Below are positions 9,797 through 19,700 of a stretch of DNA of 64,000 nt, piece after piece. The notes under the pieces are model-generated. The model saw only the letters and a program-made list of their open reading frames with translations. It was not told where the DNA came from and did no database searches. The DNA is taken from NCBI RefSeq assembly GCF_900091465.1, contig NZ_FMHV01000002.1, forward strand, positions 2,170,001 through 2,234,000. Direction: 5' to 3'. The translations under genes and the position numbers were made by a program. This stretch comes from Micromonospora rhizosphaerae (GTDB lineage: Bacteria > Actinomycetota > Actinomycetes > Mycobacteriales > Micromonosporaceae). Each line of letters opens with the position of its first letter. Within the stretch, counting starts at the first letter, position 1.

Positions 9797-10807
9797 TTAG
9801 AGACGGGAGTTGGCGGAGTGGGTCGGGGACGGCTTCGGCGCCGTGCTTCCCCTCACGTACTCCTGGACCGTGTCGTCGGCGACCGCCTGGTAGAGCGTTC
9901 GGGCCTTGGCGGTGTCCGACAGCACTACACTTTGCCCATTCCTGGTGCCGCTCCCCGCGCTCGGGCTGCCCAGGAAGGTTAGATCTTCGCTGCGCAGGTC
10001 CCGCAGTTCCAGTGCGACGTCGACCAGGTCGAAGTTCTTGTCAACGGTTACCGATTTGGTGACGGCCTGAAGGAAGGCGTTGAGCTTGACCGGGTTCGAC
10101 AGGGTGCCGATGCTCGCCGCCCGGTCGAGCAGTGCCTGCAGGAACTCCCGCTGGTGCCGTTCCCGGCTGAAGTCGCCGTCGGTGAACTGGTGACGCTGGC
10201 GTACGTAGTCCAGTGCTTCCGCGCCGTCCAGATGCTGGGTGCCCTTCTTGAAGGTCCGGTACGGCGGGTGGATCGAGGTGATGTTCTTTTCGATCTTCAG
10301 ATCCACGCCGCCGAGGGCGTTGACCACCTGCTTGAAACCGGCGAAGTCGATCAGTGCCACGTGGTCGATGTGGACGCCGGTAAAGGTCTCCACGGTCTGC
10401 ACCATCAGCGGGGTGCCGCCCCAGGCGTACGCAGAGTTGATCTTCGCCATGGTGTCTCCGTGCCGGCCGTTGGTCGACTTCGGGACGAAGACCCAGGTGT
10501 CCCGAGGGATCGAGATGACCTCCGCCTTCTTGTGGTCGGCGTCGAGGTGCAGCAGCATGATCGTGTCGGTCCGGGAGTTCGCGGTCGTGTCCGGGTCGCG
10601 GGAGTCGCTGCCGAGCAGCAGCACGTTCATGGCGCCGGTGACCGCCTGCGTCGGGCGGGCGCTCTCCGGGAGCCCGGCGAAGGCGTCCGTGCGGGCCAGG
10701 TTGTCGTTGAGCGAACGGCCGTAGGCCCCGATGGCGACGATCCCCCCGCCCAGCACCAGCAGTGTCGCCAGCACACCGATCAGAATTCGTCGTGATCTTC
10801 GTTGCAC
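9797..10807 (-). CDS. LytR-CpsA-Psr (LCP) family cell-wall ligase
   Basis: 336 residues. LCP enzymes transfer lipid-linked glycopolymers to peptidoglycan on the outer face of the membrane. One N-terminal membrane helix (ILIGVLATLLVLGGGIVAIGAY) is followed by the extracellular LCP domain. Its catalytic and lipid-binding motifs are present: LLLGSDSRDPDTTANSRTDTIML, VISIPRDTWVFVP, KINSAYAWGG, VDHVALIDFAGFKQVVNALGGVD and LDYVRQRHQFTDGDFSRERHQREFL. The GTG start has CTGGAGCGG upstream. The protein ends in a short Pro/Ser/Thr tail. It is monocistronic. Confidence 0.93.
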   Translation of the reverse strand: MQRRSRRILIGVLATLLVLGGGIVAIGAYGRSLNDNLARTDAFAGLPESARPTQAVTGAMNVLLLGSDSRDPDTTANSRTDTIMLLHLDADHKKAEVISIPRDTWVFVPKSTNGRHGDTMAKINSAYAWGGTPLMVQTVETFTGVHIDHVALIDFAGFKQVVNALGGVDLKIEKNITSIHPPYRTFKKGTQHLDGAEALDYVRQRHQFTDGDFSRERHQREFLQALLDRAASIGTLSNPVKLNAFLQAVTKSVTVDKNFDLVDVALELRDLRSEDLTFLGSPSAGSGTRNGQSVVLSDTAKARTLYQAVADDTVQEYVRGSTAPKPSPTHSANSRL

Positions 10808-10965
10808 CCGCTCCAGCCCCTTACGTCCCAGCCGGCCGCCACCCGGTCGTCGGTCGTCACCGACAGTAATTAGCCAAGCTGGGAGGTAGCTTGAAGTGAC
10901 CGCGGCCGCAGCGCGACTCGCGGAACATTCGCGGCGAGCGGATGTTCAAAGGACTCGTACGCGGA

Positions 10966-11832
10966 TCAGGCCCCTACTGGGTGTGCTGCCCAAGCGTTGG
11001 CGAGTTCCGTGCTGACCTGGCTCAGCAGGGTGGTGAACCGCGGTGCGAGCGGAGTCAAGGTGGTGTCGGCTGCGGTGACGGCGTAGATCTGGCGGTGTAG
11101 GCGGGGCCGGGTCAGCTCGCGGTGGACGGCTCCGGGCGTGGGGGCGATGGTCAGTCGGGAGAGCATGGCGACGCCGATGCCGGTGCCGACGAGGGATTGG
11201 GCGACGTTGTAGTTCTCTGTCTCGAACTGCACCCGTGGGGTGAAGCCTGCGTTGGCGGCGGCCTGGTCGAACTGCTGGCGGGCAGCGTGCCCGGCGATGA
11301 TGACGATCCACGGTTGGTCTCGAAGTTGGTCGAGCCGCAGCCCATGCGGTTTCCGTTGGCGACGGATGAGCGGGTGATCGTCGGGCCGGCACAGTGCGAG
11401 CGGGTCGGTCAGCAGCCGATGCGCGCGAACGGTCGGTGGAGGCGTGATATCGGCCGGGTAGCTGGAGATGACGGCGCCGTCGAGGTCTCCCGCCTCAACG
11501 AGGCCGATGCCATGGTCGGAGGCGATCTCCACGATTGACAGCTCGGCATCGGGGTGCTGGTGACGCAGCGCGGTCAACGCCGGCGGTAGCAGGTGCTGAG
11601 CGGCCGTCTGAAAAGTGCCGATCCGTAGCCGCCGCGACAGGGGGCCGATGAGGGCGGTGAGTCGATCGGCGACCCGCCCGCACTGCTCATTGATGACGTC
11701 GCCGGCATCGGCGAGAACATGCCCGGGCGGAGTCAGACGGGCGCCTCGCGGACCCCTGACCACCAGGGGCACCTTCCAGTCCCGTTCTGCCCGGGCGAGC
11801 TGCCCGGAGACGGCGGCGGGGGTGAGGGCTAG
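10966..11832 (-). pseudogene. LysR-family regulator lacking its 5' end
   Basis: The reading frame shows a LysR wing and effector domain: ALTPAAVSGQLARAERDWKVPLVVRGPRGARLTPPG, then a normal effector-binding region through AWAAHPVGA. The first 25 or so residues, holding helix 1 and the start of the helix-turn-helix, are absent. Upstream of about 11832 the frame runs antisense into a truncated lysE. No start codon with a ribosome binding site exists at the correct place. The regulator should be unable to bind DNA. It faces a LysE-type exporter, the usual arrangement of this regulator type, so both were probably damaged by one deletion. Confidence 0.7.
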
Positions 11833-11837
11833 GACTG

Positions 11838-12347
11838 CTGACCGTCGTGGGCGCCTCCACGGGCATCCTGGTATGGGCCATCGCCGCCGCAGTGGGGCTG
11901 TCAGCGGTGCTGCTCGCCAACCCTGGCGCGTACCTGGCCATCCGAATCGGCGGTGCCGCCGTGCTTTGTGCCCTCGGCGCGCAGACCCTGTGGTCGCTGC
12001 GTCAGCCGGCTGTCGCGCTGCTAAAGATGGTCGAGGAACGGAAACCCGGAGAGGGCGGGCGCTCCTTGGTCGTCGGCCTGGCCACCAGCCTCGGGAATCC
12101 CAAAGCGGGTGTCTTCGCCGTATCACTGCTGCCACAGTTCGTCACAGCGCAGGGCCCGGTGCTCGCATCCTGCATCGCCCTCGGCGTCGTATGGGCGGCC
12201 GTGTCAGGCGCCTGGTTCTGCTGCTTCGTGTGGGCCATCGACAAGGGGCGCTCCCAGGTCACCAGACCAAAATTCCGGCGTCTCATGCACGTAATTACAG
12301 GAGTGACACTGCCGTGCCTCGGTGTCGCAGTCGCAGCCGGTGCCTGA
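11838..12347 (+). pseudogene. LysE-family amino acid exporter lacking its 5' end
   Basis: From about 11838 the sequence reads LTVVGASTGILVWAIAAAVG and continues as a LysE/RhtB exporter: LRIGGAAVLCALGAQTL-like segment, SLGNPKAGVFAVSLLPQFV, and three C-terminal helices ending at 12347. The first membrane helix and the signature loop before it, about 45 residues, are missing. A GTG at 11847 could still start a 166-residue product, but it lacks a ribosome binding site and TM1. The break point coincides with that of the divergent lysR. Confidence 0.65.
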
Positions 12348-12662
12348 CCGCGGCCGAACCCCAACCGGTCGCTAAAACAGCACGACCAGCCAAGCCTGCA
12401 ATGCGGCCTAGTTCCCGACGAACGGATAAAGCGCCCCAGGGAAGAGATCCCTCATCATGTCGGAGCATGCACCTCGCCGTCTACTCCGTCGCAGCAGCCG
12501 GCGACGTCGGGTTGCGGCGTCAGGTGGCGGTACGCCGAAATCCGACGCAACCTGCGGAGCGCATGACCTCTGGGCATCCCAGATGTCGTTTCAGCCCGAT
12601 GTGTGCCCCGTCCAGCCATGGGTAGTCGGCGCAGTCGGTGCGATGAGGGTGGGGAGGGCTGA
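12348..12662. other. Intergenic region, upstream of the GH15 gene
   Basis: 315 bases with no gene recognised and no repeat. The last 20 bases hold the ribosome binding site of the gene at 12663. Confidence 0.4.
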
Positions 12663-14510
12663 GTGGACTCGTACCCTGCGGTGGAGGACCACGGCTTGAT
12701 CGGTGATCTGCAGACCGCGGCGCTGGTGGCGATGGACGGGACGGTGGACTGGTTCTGCGCACCTCGCTTCGACTCGCCGAGCCTGTTCGGCGGCCTGCTC
12801 GATCGGCGCAAGGGTGGGCATTTCCAGGTGTCGCCGGATGGCGTCGAGTACGTGAGCAAGCAGTTGTACCTGCCCGGTACGCCGATCCTGATCACCCGCT
12901 TTCTCAGCGCGGACGGCGTGGGTGAACTCGTGGATTTCATGCCCGTCGCGGGAGATCGCCCCACCGACCGCCACCGCCTGGTGCGGATGCTCCGGATGGT
13001 CCGTGGCACCATGCGGTTCCGTCTCGACTGCCGACCGCGCTTCAACTATGGGCGGGATCCGCACGAACTCGAGGTGCACTCGGGCGGTGACATCTTCCGC
13101 AGTCCTGGTCTCACGGTGACCCTGAGTCCCGTGAGCTACGGCAGGCCCGAGGCTGGCGTGGAGATCCAACGTAGCAAGGAGGGCATATCCATCGTCGGCA
13201 CCGTGCGCGAGGGCGACTATGGCGGAGCGGTCCTGGAAACAGGATCGCCTGATCCGCCCCGCATGATCAGTCCCGGCGAGGTACGTGAGCTGCTCGTGCA
13301 GACCCGCGACTTCTGGCGGCGGTGGCTCGCTCGCTCCCGGTACACCGGCCGGTGGCGGGAGATGGTCGAGCGGTCCGCGATCACGCTCAAACTCATGACG
13401 TACGCGCCGACCGGCGCGTTGATCGCCGCGCCCACCGCGGGGCTGCCCGAGCAAATCGGCGGCCAGCGCAACTGGGACTACCGCTACACCTGGATCCGCG
13501 ACGCGTCAATCTCCGTACACACCCTGCTCAAGCTGGGCTTCACCGACGAAGCGTGGCAGTACCTGCGCTGGGTCGACGACCGGATCCGGGAGGCCAGGGA
13601 ACGGGAGGTGCCGCTGCAGATCATGTACCGGGTCGACGGCTCACCGGATCTCACCGAGGAGGTGCTCGACCATTTCGAGGGTTACCGCGGATCGGCACCC
13701 GTGCGGGTGGGCAACGGGGCGGCCAACCAACTGCAACTCGACATCTACGGCGAGGCACTGAATTCCCTCCACGTCGCCGACAGCCACGGCCTGCAGAGCC
13801 CGCATCAGGGGTGGATGGACACCGTGCGAGTGGTGGACTGGCTCTGCGAGCACTGGGACCAGCCCGAAGACGGGATCTGGGAAACCCGCGGCGGCCGGCA
13901 GGACTTCACCTACGGGCGCCTGATGTCGTGGGTAGCCCTCGACCGGGCGGTCCGCCTCGCGCACCGACGCGGACGACCGGGCGACACCAGCCGGTGGGTG
14001 AGTAGCCGGAACCAGATCTACGAACAGATCATGGCCCGTGGCTTCCACCCCGGACGCCGTGCCTTCGTGCAGCACTATGCAACCGACGTCCTGGACGCGT
14101 CACTGCTCGCCATGCCCTCCCTCGGCTTCGTGTCGCCCATGGACCCCATGTGGCAGTCGACGCTGCGGGCGATGGACACAGAACTGGTCTCCGACAGCCT
14201 GGTCTACCGGTACGACCCGAACGCCTCACCCGACGGCCTGCCCGGCAACGAGAGCACCTTCACCATGTGCACATTCTTTTACGTGCAAGCTCTCGCACAG
14301 TCCGGACGTCTCGACGACGCCACGCTGACCTTCGAGAAGATGTTCACCTACAGCAGCCCCCTCGGCCTCTACTCCGAGGAAATAGCCCCCACCGGCGAGC
14401 AGACCGGCAACTTCCCGCAGGCGTTCAGCCACCTCTCCCTGATCGGCACCGCCCTGAACCTCGACCGACTACTCGACGCCCGCGCGACCGCGAGAGTGAC
14501 CGGCGACTGA
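12663..14510 (+). CDS. GH15 glucoamylase/trehalase-like glycoside hydrolase
   Basis: 615 residues. The opening YPAVEDHGLIGDLQTAALV, followed by DGTVDWFCAPRFDSPSLFGGLLD, is typical of the bacterial GH15 group that includes mycobacterial trehalase. Residues 1-230 form the beta-sandwich and the rest the (alpha/alpha)6 barrel. The general acid is the Glu in EDGIWETRGG and the base is in GLYSEEIAP. IGGQRNWDYRYTWIRDA marks the substrate cleft. There is no signal peptide, so it acts inside the cell on trehalose or short alpha-glucans. GGGGAGG lies just upstream of the GTG start. It is monocistronic. Which disaccharide it prefers cannot be told. Confidence 0.88.
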   Translation: MDSYPAVEDHGLIGDLQTAALVAMDGTVDWFCAPRFDSPSLFGGLLDRRKGGHFQVSPDGVEYVSKQLYLPGTPILITRFLSADGVGELVDFMPVAGDRPTDRHRLVRMLRMVRGTMRFRLDCRPRFNYGRDPHELEVHSGGDIFRSPGLTVTLSPVSYGRPEAGVEIQRSKEGISIVGTVREGDYGGAVLETGSPDPPRMISPGEVRELLVQTRDFWRRWLARSRYTGRWREMVERSAITLKLMTYAPTGALIAAPTAGLPEQIGGQRNWDYRYTWIRDASISVHTLLKLGFTDEAWQYLRWVDDRIREAREREVPLQIMYRVDGSPDLTEEVLDHFEGYRGSAPVRVGNGAANQLQLDIYGEALNSLHVADSHGLQSPHQGWMDTVRVVDWLCEHWDQPEDGIWETRGGRQDFTYGRLMSWVALDRAVRLAHRRGRPGDTSRWVSSRNQIYEQIMARGFHPGRRAFVQHYATDVLDASLLAMPSLGFVSPMDPMWQSTLRAMDTELVSDSLVYRYDPNASPDGLPGNESTFTMCTFFYVQALAQSGRLDDATLTFEKMFTYSSPLGLYSEEIAPTGEQTGNFPQAFSHLSLIGTALNLDRLLDARATARVTGD

Positions 14511-14575
14511 CTCATCCTGGCTGACCTTGCTGTCACTGTCTGGAGCCCCTGGCCTACTGGTGCGACGATCGCGGC

Positions 14576-15085
14576 GTGGACGCCGCCAAGGCCCGCTCAA
14601 ACGCGCGAAGCATCCTCGGACTCTCGGCTGTCTCGCTGGCCATTGCCGCCATCATCGTCTTCGCACCGCGGTCGCCGGAACCTGAACGTGGGTGGCAACC
14701 GCCAGCCGGCTTCACCATCGCCGACACGACTTCCCTCGGAGGCAACCAGACGTTGCGTCTCTGGACGGGACCGTCAGGTTGGTACGTCGAAAGCGTCACC
14801 TCTGGTCGGCACGAAGCAGCCGTCGCAGCGGCCGGTGGCGGCGACCAGTACAGCGTCAGTGAGGTCCTCAATGGGCTCGTCGGCAACGTGCCGGTGCCCG
14901 GAACACAAGCCGTGTCGGTCAGGTCGCAGGGGACGGCCGTGCGAGCAAACGTCCACGCCGGGCTGTTTCTGGCTCCTGCTGCTGTCGTCGCGCCAACCGA
15001 CGTTGCTGTTCTCGTGACCCCACTCGATGCCAACGGAACGGCCCTCGCCGGGGAGACCCTCGTGCCGATCGCGGGACGCACCTGA
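14576..15085 (+). CDS. Hypothetical single-pass membrane protein
   Basis: 169 residues, not recognised. Residues 11-31 (ARSILGLSAVSLAIAAIIVFAP) form a membrane anchor; the remainder is extracytoplasmic and beta-rich, with WQPPAGFTIADTTSL and LRLWTGPSGWYVESVT. The GTG start lacks a Shine-Dalgarno, and the start is uncertain. It lies 65 bases after the GH15 gene in the same direction, but no shared function is evident. Confidence 0.55.
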   Translation: MDAAKARSNARSILGLSAVSLAIAAIIVFAPRSPEPERGWQPPAGFTIADTTSLGGNQTLRLWTGPSGWYVESVTSGRHEAAVAAAGGGDQYSVSEVLNGLVGNVPVPGTQAVSVRSQGTAVRANVHAGLFLAPAAVVAPTDVAVLVTPLDANGTALAGETLVPIAGRT

Positions 15086-15552
15086 CAACCCTGCCAGGCC
15101 CCTACTTCCCGCGAAGCTGACTATTCAGGCGGTTGGTTCGTGCCGTCCGGAATGCGATCCGGCGAGCGGCGTGGCGCCGGGCGGTCTTGGTGTCCGGCGT
15201 ATTCGGCTGTCCGGGCGGCGGGGACGTAGCCATCTGGGCGATTTGGTGCCGGATTGTCCGGTTGGCAGGTGTGACCGGCGGCATTGTGGGGCCGGAATCG
15301 TGGCCGGGGCGGGGTCGTTATACCTGGCGTACGACCGAGGACCGCCCCCTGATCTGGGGGCTGGTGGACGGGCCCCGGAATGCTGGTGGGCCGCCGGTCG
15401 TTACACACGGTCCCGGCGCCGCGAGTGGCAGCCCCGCCCGGCGGTCGGATCTTTCCCCCGAAGACTTTTTGAGCGCCCGTCCGTGGTGCGTGCGCATCTA
15501 CCCGGCCCCCTATCGGGTGGGTGTGCCTGACCCCCGAATTGGAGCTTTGATC
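15086..15552. other. Leader region of the secreted transglycosylase-like gene
   Basis: 467 bases. A frame in phase with the gene at 15553 is open from 15133, but it is low-complexity and has no ribosome binding site. A small hairpin (CCCCC TGATCT GGGGG) is near 15345. I looked for a cyclic-di-AMP (ydaO) riboswitch, common before actinobacterial wall-hydrolase genes, and did not see its conserved segments. Confidence 0.4.
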
Positions 15553-16140
15553 ATGAACACGATGCTGCGTAAGAGCGTGCTCGGTATCGCTGGTCTGGCC
15601 TTCACCGGTGGCGTGTTCGCCGGCCCGGCCACCGCTCACGCCGCCGCGGTGGACGCCAAGCCCGTCGCCGTGGTGCAGGCGGACAAGCCGGGTGTCGACA
15701 CCGGCAAGCTGATTCCGCACGGTGTGCAGGGCACCCAGTCCCACATCAAGCTGAACGACGAGCAGATCGGCAACGTCAAGGCGATCATCGCCGCGACGAA
15801 GAAGTCGGGCATGGACGAGCGGGCCGCGGTGGTCTCGATCGCCACGAGCCTGCAGGAGTCGAAGCTGGAGAACCTGGGTCACCTGGGGGAGCGCAACGAC
15901 CACGACTCGCTGGGCCTGTTCCAGCAGCGTCCGTCCTCGGGTTGGGGCACCCCGGAGCAGATCACCGACCCGCAGTACTCGACCATGGCGTTCCTCAAGG
16001 GCCTCAAGCAGGTCGACGGCTGGCACGACATGCCGCTGACCGAGGCCGCCCAGACGGTGCAGGTGTCGGCCTACCCGCACGCCTACGCCCAGTGGGAGCA
16101 GCAGGCCGCCGACCTGGTCGCCCAGCACTGGAACAACTGA
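15553..16140 (+). CDS. Secreted lytic-transglycosylase-like protein
   Basis: 195 residues. A signal peptide is clear: MNTMLRKSVLGIAGLAFTGG, then a cleavage-type ATAHAAA near residue 34. The mature part contains QIGNVKAIIAATKKSGMDER, then AVVSIATSLQESKLENLGH, LGLFQQRPSSGWGTPEQITD and AYPHAYAQWEQQAADLV. This is the pattern of actinobacterial exported proteins with a lysozyme/transglycosylase-like fold, with ES as the likely catalytic glutamate motif. It probably trims peptidoglycan. GGAG lies 8 bases before the ATG. An exceptionally strong hairpin follows the stop. Confidence 0.8.
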   Translation: MNTMLRKSVLGIAGLAFTGGVFAGPATAHAAAVDAKPVAVVQADKPGVDTGKLIPHGVQGTQSHIKLNDEQIGNVKAIIAATKKSGMDERAAVVSIATSLQESKLENLGHLGERNDHDSLGLFQQRPSSGWGTPEQITDPQYSTMAFLKGLKQVDGWHDMPLTEAAQTVQVSAYPHAYAQWEQQAADLVAQHWNN

Positions 16141-16153
16141 CACAGAGCACCAA

Positions 16154-16193
16154 GCCGCTGGCCGGCACCCGAACACGGGTGCCGGCCAGCGGC
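16154..16193 (+). terminator. Strong intrinsic terminator
   Basis: A perfect 18-bp GC-rich stem (16154-16171 with 16176-16193) with an AACA tetraloop, 14 bases after the stop of the transglycosylase-like gene. Confidence 0.9.
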
Positions 16194-16322
16194 ACATCCG
16201 CCGCCGCCCATCGCACCCGCTTCGTCGCCTAGTGGTCTCCCGACGGCCCCGGTCCGGGACGGGCCGGGGCCGTCCGCGTCGGTGGTGTTGAATGTAGACT
16301 GTCGTCCTGCCGGAGGTGCGCC

Positions 16323-16763
16323 GTGTCCGAACTCTCCCTGCTGATCGAGCCGTCCACCGCGCTGCCCGCCGACCGGATCGACGCGCTCACCGCCGGGCTC
16401 GCCGACGACCTGCGTACGGTCCGGGGGCTGCGGATCACGTACGCCCAGTCGCCGGCCGACGGGCACGGCAAGTCGCAGCAGGCCTGGGAGCTGGGGATGC
16501 TGGTCGTCGGCGGCCTCTTCTCGGCCACCACCATGCGGGCCCTGGCCCAGATCGCCATCGCGTACGCGGACCGGATCAAGGCCCGCTCGATCATGCTCCG
16601 CAGCGGTGACAACGAGCTGGTCATCACCGGAGCCACCCGGGTCGATCCGCAGCTCGTCGACCAGTTGGCAGGGCTGCTGGCCGGGCCCTCCGCGACCACC
16701 ACCGGCTCCACGACCGCGGCCCTAGCGGGACCAACCGGGAACGGCGTCTCCACCGGGAGCTGA
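16323..16763 (+). CDS. EACC1 domain protein (effector-associated constant component)
   Basis: 146 residues. It resembles the EACC1 family that accompanies caspase-like and other effectors in multicellular bacteria. Typical features are a short N-terminal strand, a helix with DDLRTVRGLRITYAQSP, a central hydrophobic helix WELGMLVVGGLFSATTMRAL, and a strand-rich end IMLRSGDNELVITGATRVD. The last 25 residues are a Thr/Gly/Ser tail. The GTG start has GGAGGTG 4 bases upstream, and a TAGACT -10-like hexamer lies at 16295-16300. Only 3 bases separate it from the caspase-ATPase gene, so the two are co-translated and their products probably interact. EACC1 proteins have no known enzymatic activity. 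Confidence 0.75.
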   Translation: MSELSLLIEPSTALPADRIDALTAGLADDLRTVRGLRITYAQSPADGHGKSQQAWELGMLVVGGLFSATTMRALAQIAIAYADRIKARSIMLRSGDNELVITGATRVDPQLVDQLAGLLAGPSATTTGSTTAALAGPTGNGVSTGS

Positions 16764-16766
16764 GTC

Positions 16767-19700
16767 GTGGGTCAGCGACGGGCGCTGCTGATCGCCAACG
16801 ACCGGTACATCGACGAGTCCCTGGCGGACCTCTACGCGCCCCGCGAAGAGGCGCGCGACCTGCTCAGCCTCCTGGCCGACGCGGACGTCGGCGCGTTCGA
16901 CCAGACCGTGCTGCTGGAGAACGAGTCGAAGAGCTCCATCGAGCGGGCGATCGAGTCGATGCTCCGGGCGGCCGGGCCGGACGACCTGGTCCTGCTCTAC
17001 TTCTCCGGCCACGGCGTCCGCAGCAGCAAGCGCGGGCGCCTGCACCTGGCGGTCGCCAACACCGAGGTCGACCACCTCTCCTCGACCGCGATCTCCGCCT
17101 CGTTCATCCGCGAACTGCTCGACGAGTCCGACGCGGCCAGCTCGGTCCTCCTGCTCGACTGCTGCTACAGCGGCGCGTTCGAGGGGCACGGCCTGAAGAC
17201 CACGGACGACCTGGCCATCGACGGTGAGCTGCGGACCGGGTACGGGCGCTACGTCATCACCGCGACCAACTCGGTGGAGAGGGCCGACGACGGGAGGCCG
17301 GCCTCCGACACCGAGCCCCGGCTGCGCTCCGCCTTCACCGAGATCATCATCCAGGGCCTGAGCACCGGCGCCGCGGACATCACCGGGCAGGGCCGGATCA
17401 CCCCGGACGACCTGTGGCGGTACGTGCACCTGGAGCTGCCGAAACGCTCCGCGCAGACGCCGTGCCAGTTCGGCAGCGCCAGCGACGAGATACACATCGC
17501 CCTGTCCCGGGACGGGCAGCACCGTCAGCGGCGGCGGCGGGACCAGCGGGAACCACGCCTCGGCGATCTGCTCGGCCCGCTGGAGCCGGCCGGCGACGTG
17601 AAGCTCTGCGCCACCGACTGGCGTCGGCGCGGGCTGCTCAAGGTGCCGGTCGGCCAGGCCCAGCGGATCGACCAGCCCGCCGGCGAGCCGGTCTGGCTGG
17701 ACCTGGCGTCCTCCGAGGGGCACCTGCTCGTCGTCGGGCGCGCCGGCACCGGCAAGACCACCCTGCTGCGCACCATCATTGGCGGGTTGGCGCTCACCCA
17801 CTCCGACGACGAGGTGGCGATCCACTGCCTGGAGTCGGGCGGGAACTGGCTCGGGCCGATGGGGCGGCTGCCGCACGTCCGCACGGTCCTCGGTGACGAC
17901 GAGGTGACCGAGGTGGGCAAGCTGCTCGACCGCCTGGAGCAGGACGTCCTGGACCGCAAGCAGCTCTTCCGCCGGTACGAGCTGGAGTCGCCGACCAGCC
18001 TGCGCGCCCGCCGGGCGGACCTCGACGCCGGGGCCTGTCCCGACGTCTTCCTGGTCGTCGACCGGTGGCAGGACTTCGCCACCCTGCTGCCCGACTTCAC
18101 CCCCCGGTTGGTCGACCTCGCCAACAAGGGCCTCGGGTACGGCTTCCACGTCGTCGTCCTCGACCGCAGCTGGCGGGTGATCCCGGAGGAACTGCGGGAG
18201 CTGCCGCAGACCCGGATCGAGACCCGGCTGTCGCAGCCGCACGAGTCGCTGGTCAACCCCGACCAGGCGGCCCGCCTCCCGTTGAACACGCCCGGCTGGG
18301 CCATCCACGGCCGGCGTACCTTCCGGATCGCGCTGCCCGAGCTGGCCGCCGGTGACCGCGAGATCGACCCCGAGGCCGAGGCCGGGACGCCGGACGGCGC
18401 CGGCGGACTGGTGGCGGTGATCGCCGAGGCCTGGGGGATGCCGGCCTCGAGCGCCGGATCGGGAATGGTCCGGCCGGTCGCCGAAGGGCTGCGGGACGAG
18501 CTACTGGCCCTTTTCGACCTGCCGAACTATGCCGCGTTGTGGAGCTTCGAAGGGCACCGGACGCCGGTCGGACCGGACCACCTGCGGGTGCCCGTCGGTA
18601 TCGACGAGACCGGGCGGCAGGTCCACCTCGACCTCAAGGAATCGGCCCAGGACGGGATGGGTCCGCACGGGCTGGTGGTGGGCGCGACCGGGTCGGGCAA
18701 GAGCGAGCTGCTCCGCACGATCGTGCTGGCGCTGGCCGCCCGGCACACGTCCAGCGACCTGAACTTCCTCATGCTGGACTTCAAGGGCGGCGCCACCTTC
18801 GGTTCGCTGGATCTACTGCCGCACACCAGCGCGATCGTCACCAATCTCGCCGATGACCTCTCGCTGATCGACCGGCTGGCCGACGGGCTGACCGGCGAAC
18901 TGGCCCGCCGCCAGGAGCTGCTCCGGTCGGCCGGCAACTTCCCCAACCGGTCAGCCTACGAGCGGGCCCGGGCGGCCGGCGAGCAGCTGGAGCCGATGCC
19001 CAGCCTGCTCGTCATCTGTGACGAGTTCAGCGAGCTGCTCGCCGCCAAGCCGGACTTCATCGACCTGTTCGTGATGATCGGGCGGCTCGGCCGGTCGCTC
19101 GGCGTGCACCTGCTCCTCGCCTCCCAGCGGCTGGAGGAGGGCAAGCTGCGCGGTCTGGACACCCACCTGTCGTACCGGATCGGTCTGCGGACCTTCTCCG
19201 CGGTAGAGAGCCGGATCGTGCTCGGCGTGCCGGACGCGTACGAGCTGCCGAACGCCCCCGGCCACGGCTATCTGAAGGCCGGCGCGGGGATGACCCGGTT
19301 CCGGACGACGTACGTCTCCGGGCTGCCCGCCGGCGAGGCCGAGGCCGCCGTGCCGCCCGAGCTGGCCGGGTGGAGCCTGCTCGACATCGTGGTGGACCGG
19401 CTGCGCGGGAAGGGGCTCGCCGCGCACCAGATCTGGCTGCCGCCGCTGGCCGACCCGCCCAGCCTGGACGAGCTCCTGCCCCCGTTGACCCAACACCCGG
19501 ATCGCGGCCTCACCACGGCCGGTGCGGCCGGCACCCTGACCGTGCCGGTCGGTGTGGTCGACGTGCCGAGGGAGCAGCGGCGGGCGCCGCTGCTGCTCGA
19601 ACTGGCCGGGGCCGGCGGGCATGTCGTGGTGGTCGGTGCGCCGCTGTCTGGCAAGAGCACGATGCTGCGGGCCATCGTGGCCTCGCTGGCGTTGACCCAC

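Noticed and set aside
10966..12135. 389-codon frame as an intact LysR-type gene
   Set aside because: Its first 100 codons are antisense to lysE and Arg/Pro-rich; LysR similarity begins only after helix 1, so it is a truncated gene.
15086..15552. Possible cyclic-di-AMP (ydaO) riboswitch before a wall-enzyme gene
   Set aside because: The position fits, but the conserved segments of that class were not found on reading the leader.
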